Assembly (NCBI RefSeq): GCF_003254575.1
Contig: NZ_QJUA01000013.1
Location: 1-64,000 of the forward strand
Direction: 5' to 3'
From: Mycobacterium kyogaense
Lineage (GTDB): Bacteria > Actinomycetota > Actinomycetes > Mycobacteriales > Mycobacteriaceae
DNA length: 64,000 nucleotides
Shown here: positions 14,569 to 23,138 of the stretch, piece after piece
Layout of the letters: every line of letters starts with the position of its first letter
How positions within the stretch are numbered: position 1 is the stretch's first letter
Program-made: the position numbers and the translations under genes
The notes under the pieces: generated by a model
Databases searched by the model: none
What the model saw: only the letters and a program-made list of their open reading frames with translations
What the model was told of the DNA's origin: nothing

Positions 14569-17085
14569 ATGACAACTGCCCGACCGCTCCCGACGCCCGC
14601 CGCGGGCGCCGACCCCGACGAGCTGTTCACCTCATTCGCGGCGTGGGCCGAGGGCAGCGGGACCCCGCTCTACCCCGCGCAGGAAGAGGCGCTGATCGAG
14701 TTCGTCAGCGGTGCCAACGTCGTGCTGGCGACCCCCACCGGGTCGGGGAAGTCACTCGTCGCGACCGGGGCGCAGTTCGCCGCGCTGGCGGCAGGACGGC
14801 GCAGCTACTACACCGCGCCGATCAAGGCGCTGGTGAGCGAGAAGTTCTTCGCGCTGTGCGGGGTTTTCGGGGCCGAGAACGTCGGCATGCTCACCGGCGA
14901 CGCGGCGGTCAACGCGCAGGCACCGATCATCGTGTGCACGGCGGAGGTGTTGGCGAACACGGCCCTGCGTGAAGGCGCAGGCTCCGACATCGGCGTGGTC
15001 GTCATGGATGAGTTCCACTTCTACGGCGACCCCGACCGCGGCTGGGCCTGGCAGGTACCGCTGCTGGAACTGCCTGCCGCACAGTTCCTCCTGATGTCGG
15101 CGACGCTGGGCGACGTCACGTTCCTGCGCGAGGATCTGACCCGGCGCACGGGCCGGCCGACGGCTCTGGTCGCGCACGCCGAACGCCCGGTGCCCCTGTT
15201 CTATTCGTACGCGACGACGCCGATACACGAGACCGTCGGTGACTTGCTCGACACTCGCCAGGCGCCGATCTACATCGTGCACTTCACCCAGGCGTCGGCG
15301 CTGGAACGGGCGCAGGCACTGATGAGCGTCAACGTCAGTACCAAAGCCGAAAAGGCGGCCATAGCAGAGCATCTCGGCGCATTCCGCTTCTCCACCGCTT
15401 TCGGTTCGACGCTGTCGCGGCTGGTCCGCCACGGCATCGGGGTGCACCACGCGGGCATGTTGCCCAAGTATCGGCGGCTGGTCGAACAGCTCGCCCAGGC
15501 CGGCCTGCTGAAGATCATCTGCGGCACCGACACGCTGGGCGTCGGCATCAACGTGCCAATCCGCACCGTGGTGTTCACCGCGCTGTCCAAGTATGACGGC
15601 ATCCGCACCCGGCTGCTCACCGCGCGGGAGTTCCACCAGATTGCCGGGCGTGCGGGCCGGGCCGGTTACGACACCGCGGGCACCGTGGTGGTGCAGGCGC
15701 CCGACCACGAAGTGGAGAACCTCAAGCAGTTCGCCAAAGTCGCCGACGACCCGAAGAAGCGGCGAAAGCTGGTGCGGCGCAAAGTGCCAGAAGGCATGGT
15801 GCCGTGGAGCGAGAAGACGATGACGCGGCTGGTCGAGGCTGCGCCCGAGCCGCTGACCAGCAACATGCGGGTGTCCACCGCGATGATCCTCGACGTCGTC
15901 GACCGCCCGGGCAACCCGTTCGAGGCGATGCGCCGCCTGCTCACCGACAATCACGAGCCACGCAAGCGGCAGCTCCGGCTGATCCGGGAAGCGGTGGGCA
16001 TCGCCCGCTCGCTGCTGCAGGCAGGGGTGATCGAACGACTTCCGGTGCCCGAGGCCGACGGCCGCCGCTATCGGCTGACCGTCGACCTGCCCCGCGACTT
16101 CGCGCTGAACCAGCCGCTGTCCACGTTCGCGCTGGCCGCCATCGACGTGTTGGATTCATCCGCGGAAAGTTATGCACGCGATGTGGTTTCGGTGATCGAG
16201 GCGACGCTGGAAGACCCTCGGCAGATCCTGGCGGCCCAGCTGAAGAAGGCCAGGGGCGAGGCGGTGGCGGCGATGAAGGCCGAGGGCATCGAGTACGAGG
16301 AACGCATCGAACTGCTCGACGATGTCACCTACCCCAAGCCGCTCGACGAACTGCTGCACGGGGTGTTCGAGATCTATCTGCAGACCAATCCGTGGGCCGC
16401 CGACGGAGCACTCTCGCCGAAGTCGGTGGTGCGCGAGATGTGGGAGGGCGCGTTCACGTTCCGGGAGTACGTCAGCGTCTACGGGCTGACCCGGTCGGAG
16501 GGCGCCGTGCTGCGTTACCTCTCCGACGCCGTCAAGGCGCTGCGCTCCGGTGTGCCCGCCGCGGCCCGCACCGACGAGCTGACCGACATCACCGAGTGGC
16601 TCGCCGAGCTCGTGCGGCAGGTGGATTCGAGCCTGCTCGACGAGTGGGAGCAGCTCACCAGTCCCGACCAGCCGCTGGACGCGCCGGTGGCGGTGCCGGT
16701 GCGGCCGCGGCCGGTCACCGGAAACGAGCGGGCGTTCACCGCGATGGTGCGCAACGCGCTGTTCCGCCGCGTCGAGCTGTTCGCCCGGGAACGCTGGGAT
16801 GAGTTGGGCGCGTTGGACAGTGGCTCAGGCTGGCCGGCACACCGCTGGCGCGACGCCGGCGACGACTACTACGCCGAGCACGACGACGTCGGGATCGGGC
16901 CGAACGCGCGGGGCCCCGCGATGCTGATCATCGAGCGCGGCGTCGACGTGTGGCGGGTGCGTCAGATCCTCGACGACCCCGCCGGCGACCACGACTGGGG
17001 TATCGACGGGGAAGTGGATCTGGGGATGAGTGACGACGAGGGCGTGGCCGTGCTGCGCGTGGTGAGCGTGGGAAGGATGGATTAG
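14569..17085 (+). CDS. DEAD/DEAH-box helicase with DUF3516 (Ski2-like)
   Basis: This encodes 838 aa from an ATG at 14569. Superfamily 2 motifs appear in order: ATPTGSGKS (Walker A), VVMDEFHFYGD (motif II, DEFH), LLMSATLGD (motif III), HHAGMLPKYRR, GTDTLGVGINVPIRTVVF (motif V) and HQIAGRAGRAGYD (motif VI). The GVGIN and QxxGRAGR forms are those of Ski2/HelY-like RNA helicases. The C-terminal half beyond about residue 440 fits the actinobacterial DUF3516 extension. A role in RNA unwinding or turnover is likely. The 3' end overlaps the convergent crotonase gene by 4 bp. Confidence 0.9.
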   Translation: MTTARPLPTPAAGADPDELFTSFAAWAEGSGTPLYPAQEEALIEFVSGANVVLATPTGSGKSLVATGAQFAALAAGRRSYYTAPIKALVSEKFFALCGVFGAENVGMLTGDAAVNAQAPIIVCTAEVLANTALREGAGSDIGVVVMDEFHFYGDPDRGWAWQVPLLELPAAQFLLMSATLGDVTFLREDLTRRTGRPTALVAHAERPVPLFYSYATTPIHETVGDLLDTRQAPIYIVHFTQASALERAQALMSVNVSTKAEKAAIAEHLGAFRFSTAFGSTLSRLVRHGIGVHHAGMLPKYRRLVEQLAQAGLLKIICGTDTLGVGINVPIRTVVFTALSKYDGIRTRLLTAREFHQIAGRAGRAGYDTAGTVVVQAPDHEVENLKQFAKVADDPKKRRKLVRRKVPEGMVPWSEKTMTRLVEAAPEPLTSNMRVSTAMILDVVDRPGNPFEAMRRLLTDNHEPRKRQLRLIREAVGIARSLLQAGVIERLPVPEADGRRYRLTVDLPRDFALNQPLSTFALAAIDVLDSSAESYARDVVSVIEATLEDPRQILAAQLKKARGEAVAAMKAEGIEYEERIELLDDVTYPKPLDELLHGVFEIYLQTNPWAADGALSPKSVVREMWEGAFTFREYVSVYGLTRSEGAVLRYLSDAVKALRSGVPAAARTDELTDITEWLAELVRQVDSSLLDEWEQLTSPDQPLDAPVAVPVRPRPVTGNERAFTAMVRNALFRRVELFARERWDELGALDSGSGWPAHRWRDAGDDYYAEHDDVGIGPNARGPAMLIIERGVDVWRVRQILDDPAGDHDWGIDGEVDLGMSDDEGVAVLRVVSVGRMD

Positions 17086-17978
17086 GGCTCGATCACGTTG
17101 TCGGGATTCGGCCGTCGCTCTGTCGGTGCCTGGCTGTAGTCGCCCCAGGGGCCGTCGCGCTGCTCGACGGCGGCGCGTACCCCGTCCCGCTCGGCAGTCG
17201 CGACGAAGCGCAATGCGTCGGGGGTGTTGCGCATCAGCCCGTCGAGAATGCCGCCGAGGGTCTGCGTCGACGCCAGCCCCATGTTCTCGTACGCCTGGTT
17301 GACGATCAGCTTCTGCGCCTGCAGTTGCGACAGCGGGATCGTCGCGAGCTTGGCTGCGATCTCGGCCACCCGCGCCTCGAGCCGCTCGAACGGCACCGAC
17401 TCGTTGATCAATTCGACTGCCGCAGCTTCCTTTCCGGTCAGCGGCTCGCCGGTCAGCGAATGCCACTTCACCTTCGCGAGACTGAGCCGGTACAGCCACA
17501 TGCCGGTCAGGTAGGCACCCCACATGCGCGCATACGGCGTTCCGATCACCGCGTCGTCGCTGGCGATCACCAGATCGGCACACAACGCATAATCGCTGGC
17601 CCCGCCGACACACCAGCCGTGCACCTGCGCGATCACCGGCTTGGACGCCCGCCAGATCGCCATGAACTTCTGCGTCGGGCCGGTCTCGCGTGCGCTCACC
17701 ATCGCGAAATCCTTGCCCGGGTCCCAGCGCCCGTCGGTGTTCATCGCCTCGCCCCAGTGCTCGAAGCCTCCGCCGAAGTCGTAGCCGCCCGAGAACGCGC
17801 GTCCGGCTCCGCGCAGCACGATCACCTTCACCGACGCGTCGCGTTCGGCGAGCCCGATCGCGGCCTCGATCTCGTCGGGCATCGGCGGCACGATCGTGTT
17901 GAGCCGATCGGGGCGGTTGAGCGTGATGGTGGCGACGGGCGGTTCGGCGCGGTAGAGGATCGTCTGGAACTGGCTCAT
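17082..17978 (-). CDS. Enoyl-CoA hydratase/isomerase (crotonase) family protein, atypical active site
   Basis: This encodes 298 aa. The crotonase oxyanion-hole region AFSGGYDFGGGFEHWGEAM and HGWCVGGASDYALCADLVIA are present. The position of the first catalytic glutamate of true hydratases (GGxxE) is aspartate here (GGASD). The second glutamate region reads IGTPYARMWGAYLTGMW without a glutamate. It may therefore catalyse another crotonase-fold reaction. It lies just downstream of the sigma/anti-sigma pair, 10 bp after the anti-sigma gene, and may be co-transcribed. The C-terminal tail is unusually hydrophilic. Confidence 0.82.
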   Translation of the reverse strand: MSQFQTILYRAEPPVATITLNRPDRLNTIVPPMPDEIEAAIGLAERDASVKVIVLRGAGRAFSGGYDFGGGFEHWGEAMNTDGRWDPGKDFAMVSARETGPTQKFMAIWRASKPVIAQVHGWCVGGASDYALCADLVIASDDAVIGTPYARMWGAYLTGMWLYRLSLAKVKWHSLTGEPLTGKEAAAVELINESVPFERLEARVAEIAAKLATIPLSQLQAQKLIVNQAYENMGLASTQTLGGILDGLMRNTPDALRFVATAERDGVRAAVEQRDGPWGDYSQAPTERRPNPDNVIEP

Positions 17979-17988
17979 CTGAGCAGTT

Positions 17989-18231
17989 CTAGTGCCAGTC
18001 GCGGAAGGCGTCCAGCAACCGGTCGCGCAGCTGCGGCGCCACGTCGTCGTCGCACAGAGCGCTCAGGGTGCGCACCGTGGTGCGGAACTGCTGCAGGTAG
18101 GTCATGCAGCCGTCACAGCCGATCAGGTGCTGTTCGAATCGCTGGTGCGTGACTGTGTCGAGTGCGCCGTCGAAGTAGGCGGTGATCAACTCGACGAGCT
18201 CGTAACAGTCCATCGGTCGGCGCTCGGTCAC
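17989..18231 (-). CDS. Zinc-finger anti-sigma factor (zf-HC2 type)
   Basis: This encodes 80 aa. HQRFEQHLIGCDGCMTYLQQ contains the H-x3-H/C-x2-C zinc motif of ZAS-domain anti-sigma factors, preceded by CYELVELITAYFDGALD. The GTG at 18231 overlaps the sigma gene's stop by 4 nt (GTGA), the usual translational coupling of such pairs. No membrane segment is visible, so it should be a soluble, possibly redox-responsive anti-sigma factor. Confidence 0.88.
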   Translation of the reverse strand: MTERRPMDCYELVELITAYFDGALDTVTHQRFEQHLIGCDGCMTYLQQFRTTVRTLSALCDDDVAPQLRDRLLDAFRDWH

Positions 18232-18863
18232 GTCACGTCCCTCACGTAATCCTCGAGGACCTGCCGGATCGCCGTCCGTCCGCGGTGCAACAGCACGCGC
18301 TGATTGGCCAGTGTGATGCCGAGCAGCCGGCTCACTTCGGCGGAGTCGACGTCGAGCACGTCGCGCAACGTGACGACGAGGCGCTGGCGCTCGGGCAGCG
18401 TGTCGAGCGCCTTGCGGGTGAGGTCCAGCAACTCCGAACTCAGCGCGGAACCCTCGGGGGACTCCGGGAACGGCACCGGTTCTTCACCGTCTCGCCAATG
18501 ACCCGCCCAACGTTCGTCGCCGTCGTGGAACCGCGCCGGGTGTACGGCGCCACCGGTGTAGGCGGCGATCTGGGCATCGGACTCGCGGCGATCCCGTATA
18601 CCGCGCTTCTTGGCGATGTTGATCAGCACGGTGAACAGCCAGGTGCGCAGCGAGGACCGGCCCTCGAAACCGTCGATGCCCTTGAGCAGCGCGATCCAGG
18701 CTTCCTGCACGACGTCCTCGGCGACCTCCCGGGACGACACGTAACCCTGGGCGATCCGCAGCATGGCCGGGGTGTGCCTGTCGACCAGCGCGGCGAATGC
18801 GGCCTCGTCGCGGGCCCGCAGCGCCGCGACGATGGCGGCCTCGTCCGCGGAAGTGGCGGTCAT
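18228..18863 (-). CDS. ECF-type RNA polymerase sigma factor
   Basis: This encodes 211 aa starting at ATG 18863 (MTATSADEAAIVAALRARDE). Region 2 is seen in LRIAQGYVSSREVAEDVVQE and the following AWIALLKGIDGFEGRSSLRT. Region 4 is LPERQRLVVTLRDVLDVDSA with VSRLLGITLANQRVLLHRGR. The linker between them is long and acidic. A TACGAT box at 18873-18878 ends 9 nt before the ATG and argues against longer starts. It is coupled to a zinc-finger anti-sigma factor, so activity is probably released by a stress signal; the regulon is unknown. Confidence 0.9.
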   Translation of the reverse strand: MTATSADEAAIVAALRARDEAAFAALVDRHTPAMLRIAQGYVSSREVAEDVVQEAWIALLKGIDGFEGRSSLRTWLFTVLINIAKKRGIRDRRESDAQIAAYTGGAVHPARFHDGDERWAGHWRDGEEPVPFPESPEGSALSSELLDLTRKALDTLPERQRLVVTLRDVLDVDSAEVSRLLGITLANQRVLLHRGRTAIRQVLEDYVRDVT

Positions 18864-18872
18864 GTCCGCGAG

Positions 18873-18878
18873 ATCGTA
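18873..18878 (-). promoter_or_regulatory. Candidate -10 box (TACGAT) of the sigma factor gene
   Basis: TACGAT on the minus strand ends 9 nt before ATG 18863, giving a nearly leaderless transcript. An upstream in-frame GTG at 18888 would lie above this box. Confidence 0.4.
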
Positions 18879-18973
18879 ACCCAGCACGTCACACCGCGGC
18901 GGCTCGAAGCACACCCGCTCCTCTCGTCTTTCGGGTAGTGCCTGCCGATGCCACCGGCGTTACGTCCGGACCT

Positions 18974-19279
18974 TCACGGACCCTGGTCTCGCAGTGTCGG
19001 GTCGGCCGACCGCACCCGGCCGCCGATCACGATGTTCGGCGTCCGGAAGTAGGCCCAGCCCAGCGTCAACACCGATGCGGCCGCGGCCAGGGCCAGCGCG
19101 CTCTGCAGGTCGGGCAGGCCAGAGAGGAACAGCACGACGATGCCCGCACCGGTGCCCGCCCAGTAGATGCGGCGTTTGACCGCCCGCCGATCCAGACGTG
19201 CGGTGTCCCAGCCGGGTGCCGCGATTCCTGCCAGCACCAGTGCCGCACCGACGATCAGCAGGATCTCCGAGAACGTCAT
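18974..19279 (-). CDS. Small membrane protein, unknown
   Basis: This encodes 101 aa. The ATG at 19279 overlaps the lipoprotein gene stop (ATGA). Two or three hydrophobic helices are seen: about residues 5-22 (EILLIVGAALVLAGIAAPG), 45-60 and 65-80. A hydrophilic tail follows (VRSADPTLRDQGP). The position directly after a lipoprotein gene suggests an envelope role. I do not recognise a family. Confidence 0.75.
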   Translation of the reverse strand: MTFSEILLIVGAALVLAGIAAPGWDTARLDRRAVKRRIYWAGTGAGIVVLFLSGLPDLQSALALAAAASVLTLGWAYFRTPNIVIGGRVRSADPTLRDQGP

Positions 19280-19944
19280 GGCAGCAGCAACTGGAAGCCG
19301 TCCACGATCTCCTTCGAATCGCGCACGTAGGTGGGATTCGCCGGGTCGGTGGTCTGCACCGTCAGCGTCGCGAGGTAGGTGGCCGACGGGCCCTGCGCCA
19401 CCACGGCGTGCATGATGATGGGCCGCTCCGGTGCCGGACCCATCGCCGGCGCAGTGTATGTCGTTGTCTCCGAGGGCAATCCGCAGGTGGTGTTGCTTTC
19501 GGTCTGCAGGTCGAAGGCGCCCATCATCGAGGTCAGGTTGGACCGGTTCTGCTCGAACACGGTGTCGGGATCGGCGCTGCCGCGCACGGACTCGAGGGTG
19601 ACCACCGCGTTGGGGGCGAACTGGTTGGCGATCAGATCCTGCGCGACGATCGCGAACCGGATGATCTGGTTGTCCATCATCGTGTTGCGCTCCCAGCCCG
19701 AGGGCTGCGGGACGCGCAACTGCGGCTCGCGGGGATTCTTCTGCGGGATGTCGATTAACGGCGCGGACACGCTGGCGCACTGCGAATCGTCACCGCCGGG
19801 ACCTCCACCGGAGCCACCGGCGCTGGGAGCGGGTCCGGCGGCCGTCACCGCGGTGCCGCTGATCTCCCGGCCGCAGCCGGTCAGCAGCCCCGGGATTGCC
19901 AAGGCCGCCAGCACCACCGCACCAGCCGATCGGGCGATCGTCAC
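19276..19944 (-). CDS. Secreted lipoprotein, LpqN-like
   Basis: This encodes 222 aa. The N-terminal signal peptide ends in the lipobox LLTGCG, with cysteine near residue 24 as the lipidation site. A glycine/serine-rich linker follows. The mature domain (PQPSGWERNTMMDNQIIRF and TTYTAPAMGPAPERPIIMHA) resembles the LpqN/LpqT family of mycobacterial lipoproteins. The gene starts 1 bp after the prolyl oligopeptidase stop and is coupled to the small membrane protein downstream. It is exported to the outer face of the cytoplasmic membrane; its ligand is unknown. Confidence 0.82.
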   Translation of the reverse strand: MTIARSAGAVVLAALAIPGLLTGCGREISGTAVTAAGPAPSAGGSGGGPGGDDSQCASVSAPLIDIPQKNPREPQLRVPQPSGWERNTMMDNQIIRFAIVAQDLIANQFAPNAVVTLESVRGSADPDTVFEQNRSNLTSMMGAFDLQTESNTTCGLPSETTTYTAPAMGPAPERPIIMHAVVAQGPSATYLATLTVQTTDPANPTYVRDSKEIVDGFQLLLP

Positions 19945-19945
19945 G

Positions 19946-21976
19946 TCACTTCCCTCTCAGGTTCGTCAACAGGAACTCGTAGACCAGTGCGGCACGGAAC
20001 GCGATCTGCGGATTGTCCGACGCCCCCGCGTGTCCGCCCTCGATGTTCTCGTAGTACCGGACCGGATGGCCCGCCTCCTCCAGTGCCGCCGTCATCTTCC
20101 TGGCGTGGCCCGGATGTACGCGGTCGTCGCGTGTCGAGGTGGTGATCAGCACCGGCGGATAGCTGCGCTCGGCCGAGATGTTCTGGTACGGCGAGTATTT
20201 CGAGATGAACTGCCAATCGTCCGGATCGTCTGGGTCGCCGTACTCGGCCACCCAGGAGGCGCCGGCGAGGAGTAGGTGGAAGCGCTTCATGTCGAGCAGC
20301 GGCACACTGCACACGAGTGCGCCGAACAGTTCCGGATACTGCGTCAGCATGATGCCCATCAGCAGTCCGCCGTTGCTGCCTCCCTGGGCGCCCAGCTGAT
20401 CCACCGTGGTGATGCCGCGGGACACGAGATCGGCTGCCACGGCCGCGAAATCCTTGGCGACCAGATGTCTTCCCTCGCGCATCGCCTGGGTGTGCCATGT
20501 CGGCCCGTACTCGCCACCGCCGCGAATGTTGGCCAGCACGTAGGTGCCACCGCGGGAGAGCCAGAGCCTGCCGAGCACGCCGTCGTAGTACGGGGTACGT
20601 GCCACCTCGAACCCGCCGTACCCGCCGAGCAGTGTCGGGCCGGCGCTCTGCACGTGCCGATGACGGACCACGAAATACGGTACGGCGGTGCCGTCGTCGG
20701 ACGTCGCGAAATACTGCTGAACCTCGAGATCAGCCGCGTCGAAGAACGACGGTGCCCGCTTGATCTCGGTGAGGGCGCCGCCCGCCGGCCCGTGCAGCAG
20801 CCGCGACGGTGTGACGAAACCCGAACAATCACAGAAGATCTCGTCGCCCAGCGGATCGACCGCGACCAGCGACACGGTGGTGTTGTCCGGCAGCCCGGCG
20901 ACCGGTTCGCTGGTCCATGAGCCGGGGGTGACCACCTCGACGTGGCTGGCGACGTCGGCGAGTGTGACGATCACCAGTCGATCGCGGGTCCAGGCGTAGT
21001 GGTGCAGGCTGGTGTGCCGGTCCGGAGTGAACACGGCAGTCAGTTCGGCGCTGCCGGAGAGGAACTCGTCGTAGTCGGCGGCCAACAGCGCTCCGGCGGG
21101 GTAGTGCTGGGTGCCCGTCCCGTAGCTGTAGTGCCAGTCGCTGCGCAACTCGATCACCAGCCAGTTGCGGTGAATCGAGACGCCTGCGTCGGTCGGTGCG
21201 TCGATGCGGACGAGTTCCGGTCCGCGCAGTTCGTAGACGTCGTCGTTGAAGAAGTCGAGGGCACGGCTGATCAGCGTGCGCTCGAAGCCCGGGGTGCGGT
21301 CCACCGACGCCGCGACGAGGACGTCGGCGGCGTCGCCCTCGAAGATCGTCTCCGCCTCCGCCAGGGGCGTGCCGCGCGACCAGCGCTTCACCACCCGCGG
21401 ATATCCCGACTCGGTGAGCGATCCCTCCCCGAAATCGGTGCCGACGAGCAGGGTGTCCTCGTCGAGCCAGGTGACCTGAGACTTCGCCTCCGCCAGCTCG
21501 AAGCCGCCGTCGACGAAGGAGCGCGTCGTCATGTCGAATTCCCGCACCACCGCGGCATCGGACCCGCCGCGGGAGAGGCTGATCAGGGCGCGCTCGTGGC
21601 CGGGTTCGATCACGTCGGCGCCGGCCCACACCCAGTTCTCGCCTTCGGTGCGCGCCAACTCGTCGACGTCGACGACGACGTCCCACTCGGGCGTCTCGGT
21701 CCGGTAGCTCTCGAGCGTGGTGCGCCGCCACAGGCCCTTGGGATTCGTCGCGTCTCGCCAGAAGTTGTAGAGGAACTCGCCGCGCCGGCGCACATACGGG
21801 ATCCGGGTGTCGGTGTCGAGGACCTCGAGAGCGTCGGCGCGCATCTGCTCGAAGCGCTCGCCGCCGAGCTCGGCGATCGTCGGATCGTTGTGCGCGCGCA
21901 CCCAGGCCAGCGCGTCGTCGCCGGTGATGTCCTCGAGCCAGAGGAACGGATCGTCCGCCTGCGGGGGGTTCGTCAC
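19946..21976 (-). CDS. Prolyl oligopeptidase family (S9A) serine peptidase
   Basis: This encodes 676 aa from GTG 21976 (VTNPPQADDPFLWLEDITGD). An N-terminal beta-propeller is followed by an alpha/beta-hydrolase domain. The nucleophile is the serine of GAQGGSNGGLLMGIM. The acid is in STRDDRVHPGHARKM and the catalytic histidine in IEGGHAGASDN. Length matches S9A peptidases, which cleave short peptides after proline. No signal peptide is seen, so it is probably cytosolic. It heads a leftward operon with a lipoprotein and a small membrane protein. Confidence 0.9.
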   Translation of the reverse strand: MTNPPQADDPFLWLEDITGDDALAWVRAHNDPTIAELGGERFEQMRADALEVLDTDTRIPYVRRRGEFLYNFWRDATNPKGLWRRTTLESYRTETPEWDVVVDVDELARTEGENWVWAGADVIEPGHERALISLSRGGSDAAVVREFDMTTRSFVDGGFELAEAKSQVTWLDEDTLLVGTDFGEGSLTESGYPRVVKRWSRGTPLAEAETIFEGDAADVLVAASVDRTPGFERTLISRALDFFNDDVYELRGPELVRIDAPTDAGVSIHRNWLVIELRSDWHYSYGTGTQHYPAGALLAADYDEFLSGSAELTAVFTPDRHTSLHHYAWTRDRLVIVTLADVASHVEVVTPGSWTSEPVAGLPDNTTVSLVAVDPLGDEIFCDCSGFVTPSRLLHGPAGGALTEIKRAPSFFDAADLEVQQYFATSDDGTAVPYFVVRHRHVQSAGPTLLGGYGGFEVARTPYYDGVLGRLWLSRGGTYVLANIRGGGEYGPTWHTQAMREGRHLVAKDFAAVAADLVSRGITTVDQLGAQGGSNGGLLMGIMLTQYPELFGALVCSVPLLDMKRFHLLLAGASWVAEYGDPDDPDDWQFISKYSPYQNISAERSYPPVLITTSTRDDRVHPGHARKMTAALEEAGHPVRYYENIEGGHAGASDNPQIAFRAALVYEFLLTNLRGK

Positions 21977-22072
21977 GCCCCCATTCTGCGCATCGGTGCG
22001 CGCGGTGTTCGAATCGGCTGCGGGAACGGGGGTGGTCGGTACGATCACCCCAGCTGAGCATCGGGGGCCGCG

Positions 22073-23137
22073 GTGGACCACATTCGAGGGTGGTGGCAAC
22101 AGCCGGACCGCTACGACTGGCTGGCGCGCTACCTGGCGAAGCGCCGGCTGCTGCGCATCTCCTCAGCGGCGATGGCCACGATCATGGCGGTGCTCGCCGT
22201 TGCCGTGGCGTTGACGACCATGAGCCCCGCGGGACCCGAGGGCAGCGCCCGCCCCGTGGTGTGGGTGATCGCGGCGGGATTCGTCGGCGTCGCCGCGGCG
22301 TACGCGCGGCGGTGGCCGACCCGGCGCCAGTCCGCGGTGTTCTCGATCTGCGGCTGTGCCGCTCTGGCCGTCGTCGCGGTGCTCCAGTCCGATCCCCACG
22401 CCGGCCTGCTGACCTGCTGGGCCTTCGTCGGGCTGGCGGCCTACGTCGCGTCGACGCACAGCCCGCGTCTGCTCGTCCTCACCGTCACCATCGCGCTCGG
22501 CACCGCGGCCGCGTGCGCGGTGCGGATGGGGGTGGACGGTGACGTGCCCCTGGGCGTGGCCACCCTGCTGATGTCGATCGGAGGGTTGTTGACGGTGCCG
22601 TTCGGCGGACACATCCTGACGCGGTTGCTGTGGAACGACGCCGTGTCGACCGACCCGCTGACCGGGTTGACCAACCGGCGGGGGTTCCGGCGATCGGCGC
22701 ACGCTCTGATCACCGAGGCCGCCCGGCGCGGTTCCGGGAGCTTCAGCGTCGTGATGATCGACCTCGACGGTTTCAAGCGCCTCAACGACACATTGGGCCA
22801 CGCGGTCGGGGATCGGGTCCTCGTCGACGTGGCAGGCAGGCTGCGCGCCGCGTGTGGCTCAGGCATGATCTCGGCGCGCGTGGGCGGCGAGGAGTTCGTG
22901 GTCGCCCAGGCGTGCCCGCCGCGGGAGATGGAGATGGTGGCGCGGCGGCTGTGCGCGGCGATTGCCTCGAATCCGTGGCACGTCACCGCGAGCCTGGGGG
23001 TCGCCGGTGTCGCCGTGCAGGATCTGGCCGCCGGTACCCGCACGCTGATCGACCGGGCCATCGCCGCCGCCGACATGGCCATGTACGAAGCGAAACGGGC
23101 CGGCGGCAATCAGATCCGGCAGTCCGACGCCGCCTGA
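22073..23137 (+). CDS. Membrane-anchored diguanylate cyclase (GGDEF)
   Basis: This encodes 354 aa from GTG 22073 with a GGGGGCC ribosome-binding site. About six hydrophobic segments occupy residues 30-185. The C-terminal GGDEF domain has DPLTGLTNRRGFRRSAHAL, VVMIDLDGFKRLNDTLGHA and the active-site loop VGGEEFVV. The active loop is intact, so c-di-GMP synthesis is expected. No RxxD inhibitory site is evident just before the loop. It is a paralogue of the gene at 38163-39260, sharing a WW-x-Q...YDW N-terminal signature. Confidence 0.9.
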   Translation: MDHIRGWWQQPDRYDWLARYLAKRRLLRISSAAMATIMAVLAVAVALTTMSPAGPEGSARPVVWVIAAGFVGVAAAYARRWPTRRQSAVFSICGCAALAVVAVLQSDPHAGLLTCWAFVGLAAYVASTHSPRLLVLTVTIALGTAAACAVRMGVDGDVPLGVATLLMSIGGLLTVPFGGHILTRLLWNDAVSTDPLTGLTNRRGFRRSAHALITEAARRGSGSFSVVMIDLDGFKRLNDTLGHAVGDRVLVDVAGRLRAACGSGMISARVGGEEFVVAQACPPREMEMVARRLCAAIASNPWHVTASLGVAGVAVQDLAAGTRTLIDRAIAAADMAMYEAKRAGGNQIRQSDAA

Positions 23138-23138
23138 C

